In this document: in pieces, positions 62,699-64,000 of the stretch
Layout: each line of letters starts with the position of its first letter
Numbering within the stretch: the first letter of the stretch is position 1
Source: Bradyrhizobium canariense
GTDB taxonomy: Bacteria; Pseudomonadota; Alphaproteobacteria; Rhizobiales; Xanthobacteraceae
NCBI RefSeq assembly: GCF_900105125.1
Contig: NZ_LT629750.1
Span: forward strand, 7,529,001 to 7,593,000
Length of the DNA stretch: 64,000 bases
Reading direction: 5' to 3'
Made by a program: the position numbers and the translations under genes
The notes under the pieces: model-generated
Databases searched by the model: none
Told to the model about the DNA's origin: nothing
Seen by the model: the letters and a program-made list of their open reading frames with translations, nothing else

Positions 62699-63931
62699 AT
62701 GCGGACGATGGTAAAGAGTCTAGCCGTTGTGATGGCGATGGGGGCGTCGGTCCAGTTGTCCGGCCTTGCGATGGCCCAGCAAGCACCCGAGATCAACGTG
62801 ACCGATACCGAGATCCGTATCGGCAATGTCATGCCATATACCGGCGAGCTGGCCGCCTTTGCCTCGATCGGCAAGACCGAGGCGGCCTATTTCGACATGA
62901 TCAACGAGCGCGGTGGTATCAATGGCCGCAAGATCAAATTCATCTCCTACGACAACAATTCCGATTCCGAAACGGCATCGGAGCAAACGCGCAAGCTGAT
63001 CGACGAGGACAAGGTGCTTTTGCTGTTCGGATCGTTCGGCACGCCGGGCAACCTGGCGCTACGTCCTTACGTGAACCAAAAGAAAATTCCTCAGCTCTTC
63101 ATCGCGTCCGGAGACCATGGATGGGGCGACCCCAAGGATTTTCCCTGGACGATGGGTTGGCAGCCGTCGTTTCGCGCCGAAGGCCGGATCTATGCCAATT
63201 ACATCCAGGCGTCTTACCCGGAGAGCAGGATCGCGGTGCTTTGGCAGAACGACCAGTTCGGACGAGATCTGTTCAGCGGATTGCAGGAAGGTCTCGGCGA
63301 TTTGTCGCGGATGATCATCTCCGACGTGACCTTCGATCGTTCGGACAAATCGATCGACTCTCAGGTTGATCTCCTGCAGAGCTCAGGCGCGGAAATCCTT
63401 ATTTTTGACGGCGCACCGGCCGTCGCGGCCCTGGCGATCCGCAGAATGAATGATATCGACTGGCATCCGGTCTTTCTGCTCGACAACGCGTCTGCTTCGA
63501 TCGCCAACGCGCTGAGGCCTGCCGGGCTGGAGAATTCGATAGGGGTCATTTCGACCGCCTTCCTGAAGGACGCAGGCGATCCGGCATGGAAGGACGATCC
63601 CGCCATGAAGGACTGGTCGTCGTTCATGGACAAATACTATCCCGACGGCGACAAGACCGACGGCAACACGGTCTTCGGTTATGCCGCGGCCGAGACCTTG
63701 TTTCAGGTGCTGAAACAATGTGGCGACGATTTTTCGCGCGAAAACATCATGCGGCAGGCCACATCCTTGAAAAGCTACCAGAGCTCGGTCTCGCTCCCCG
63801 GTATTGTCATCAACACAAGCCCGACGGATTTTCATCCGATCAAACAGATGCGGCTGGTGCAATTTGACGGCAGCACCTGGCAACCGATCGGCGAAGTGAT
63901 TGAAAGCGCTTTTCTCGGCAAGGACAACTGA
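62699..63931 (+). CDS. ABC-type branched-chain amino acid/aromatic solute-binding protein
   Basis: 410 residues: a signal peptide (MRTMVKSLAVVMAMGASVQL...AMAQ), then a type I periplasmic binding fold. Seen: EIRIGNVMPYTGELAAFASIG, ERGGINGRKIKFISYDNNSD, KVLLLFGSFGTPGNLALRPY, and DGNTVFGYAAAETLFQVLKQ. It resembles LivK-like proteins for aromatic or branched-chain ligands. ATG 62699 follows GAGG. Like the one at 26591, it has no permease or ATPase beside it, though downstream sequence is cut off at 64000. The last 69 bp of the window after it hold nothing recognisable. Confidence 0.9.
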   Translation: MRTMVKSLAVVMAMGASVQLSGLAMAQQAPEINVTDTEIRIGNVMPYTGELAAFASIGKTEAAYFDMINERGGINGRKIKFISYDNNSDSETASEQTRKLIDEDKVLLLFGSFGTPGNLALRPYVNQKKIPQLFIASGDHGWGDPKDFPWTMGWQPSFRAEGRIYANYIQASYPESRIAVLWQNDQFGRDLFSGLQEGLGDLSRMIISDVTFDRSDKSIDSQVDLLQSSGAEILIFDGAPAVAALAIRRMNDIDWHPVFLLDNASASIANALRPAGLENSIGVISTAFLKDAGDPAWKDDPAMKDWSSFMDKYYPDGDKTDGNTVFGYAAAETLFQVLKQCGDDFSRENIMRQATSLKSYQSSVSLPGIVINTSPTDFHPIKQMRLVQFDGSTWQPIGEVIESAFLGKDN

Positions 63932-64000
63932 TTGGCGCCTCGCTTCAACGAATAAACTCCGTCATGGCGCTGTAACAAGCCGCTCACACAATGTCCGATG

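Noticed and set aside
1..64000. CRISPR array, prophage, insertion sequence or tRNA genes
   Set aside because: No regularly spaced repeats, transposase motifs, integrase or tRNA-like cloverleaf segments were recognised on either strand.

Overview
The window is high-GC DNA with dense, closely spaced operons and mostly ATG/GTG starts preceded by GGAGG-type ribosome sites. Its content fits a metabolically versatile alphaproteobacterium of the Bradyrhizobium/Rhodopseudomonas group: BA14K-like and DUF305 proteins, many orphan ABC and Bug solute-binding proteins, molybdenum hydroxylases and several SDRs. This placement comes from gene content and base composition, not from a marker gene. No rRNA, tRNA, CRISPR array, phage or intact insertion sequence was found.

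Left part (1-17.6 kb). A minus-strand group holds a GlcG/HbpS-like protein cut by the window edge, a crotonase-fold enzyme and a DJ-1/PfpI protein whose ribosome site lies inside a tandem 21-bp repeat. A luciferase-like monooxygenase, a soluble lytic transglycosylase, a PRISE-type reductase, a GNAT protein and a small secreted protein follow. An export cluster comes next: a DUF305 protein, an RND pump, its periplasmic adaptor, an OmpR-type response regulator and a histidine kinase, then a BA14K-like secreted protein closed by a clear intrinsic terminator.

Catabolic operon (17.6-27.8 kb). Seven tightly coupled plus-strand genes encode an enoyl-CoA hydratase-like protein, the FAD, 2Fe-2S and molybdopterin subunits of a xanthine-dehydrogenase/CoxL form-II-like hydroxylase, a metallo-beta-lactamase-fold lactonase between the 2Fe-2S and Mo subunits, an SDR that has lost all its catalytic residues, and an acyl-CoA ligase. 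A duplicated HxlR regulator with Cys clusters and a branched-chain-type solute-binding protein follow. A nearly identical 20-bp element precedes both the operon and the binding protein. A furoyl-CoA-like pathway (ligase, then CoA-ester hydroxylation, then lactone opening) is the best hypothesis.

Middle (27.9-41.2 kb). After an SDR, a Bcr/CflA exporter and a YeiH/LysR pair comes the most unusual module. It has a SsuABC-type importer whose binding protein carries a NosL-like C-terminal domain, a Crp/Fnr regulator, a DUF971 protein, a ferredoxin-NADP reductase, an adenylylsulfate-reductase-AprA-like flavoprotein, an AprB-like ferredoxin and a HEAT-repeat protein. Three copies of an AACTAAT-centred element lie at the promoters of its transcription units, which suggests one regulon handling an imported, probably sulfur- or nitrogen-containing, substrate.

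Right part (41.3-64 kb). A class V aminotransferase and the tryptophan-to-anthranilate genes (kynU opposite kynA-kynB) are followed by an aldose-epimerase-like protein and a CorA transporter. A long minus-strand uptake operon (SsuCBA-like, two Bug proteins, a carboxymuconolactone-decarboxylase-like protein) diverges from a plus-strand set of a mandelate-racemase-family enzyme, a GMC oxidoreductase and a GntR/UTRA regulator. Then come a divergent CLC channel with CBS domains, a short stretch of decayed gene fragments, a 37-codon small gene, a nitroreductase, glgX and a second orphan branched-chain-type binding protein.
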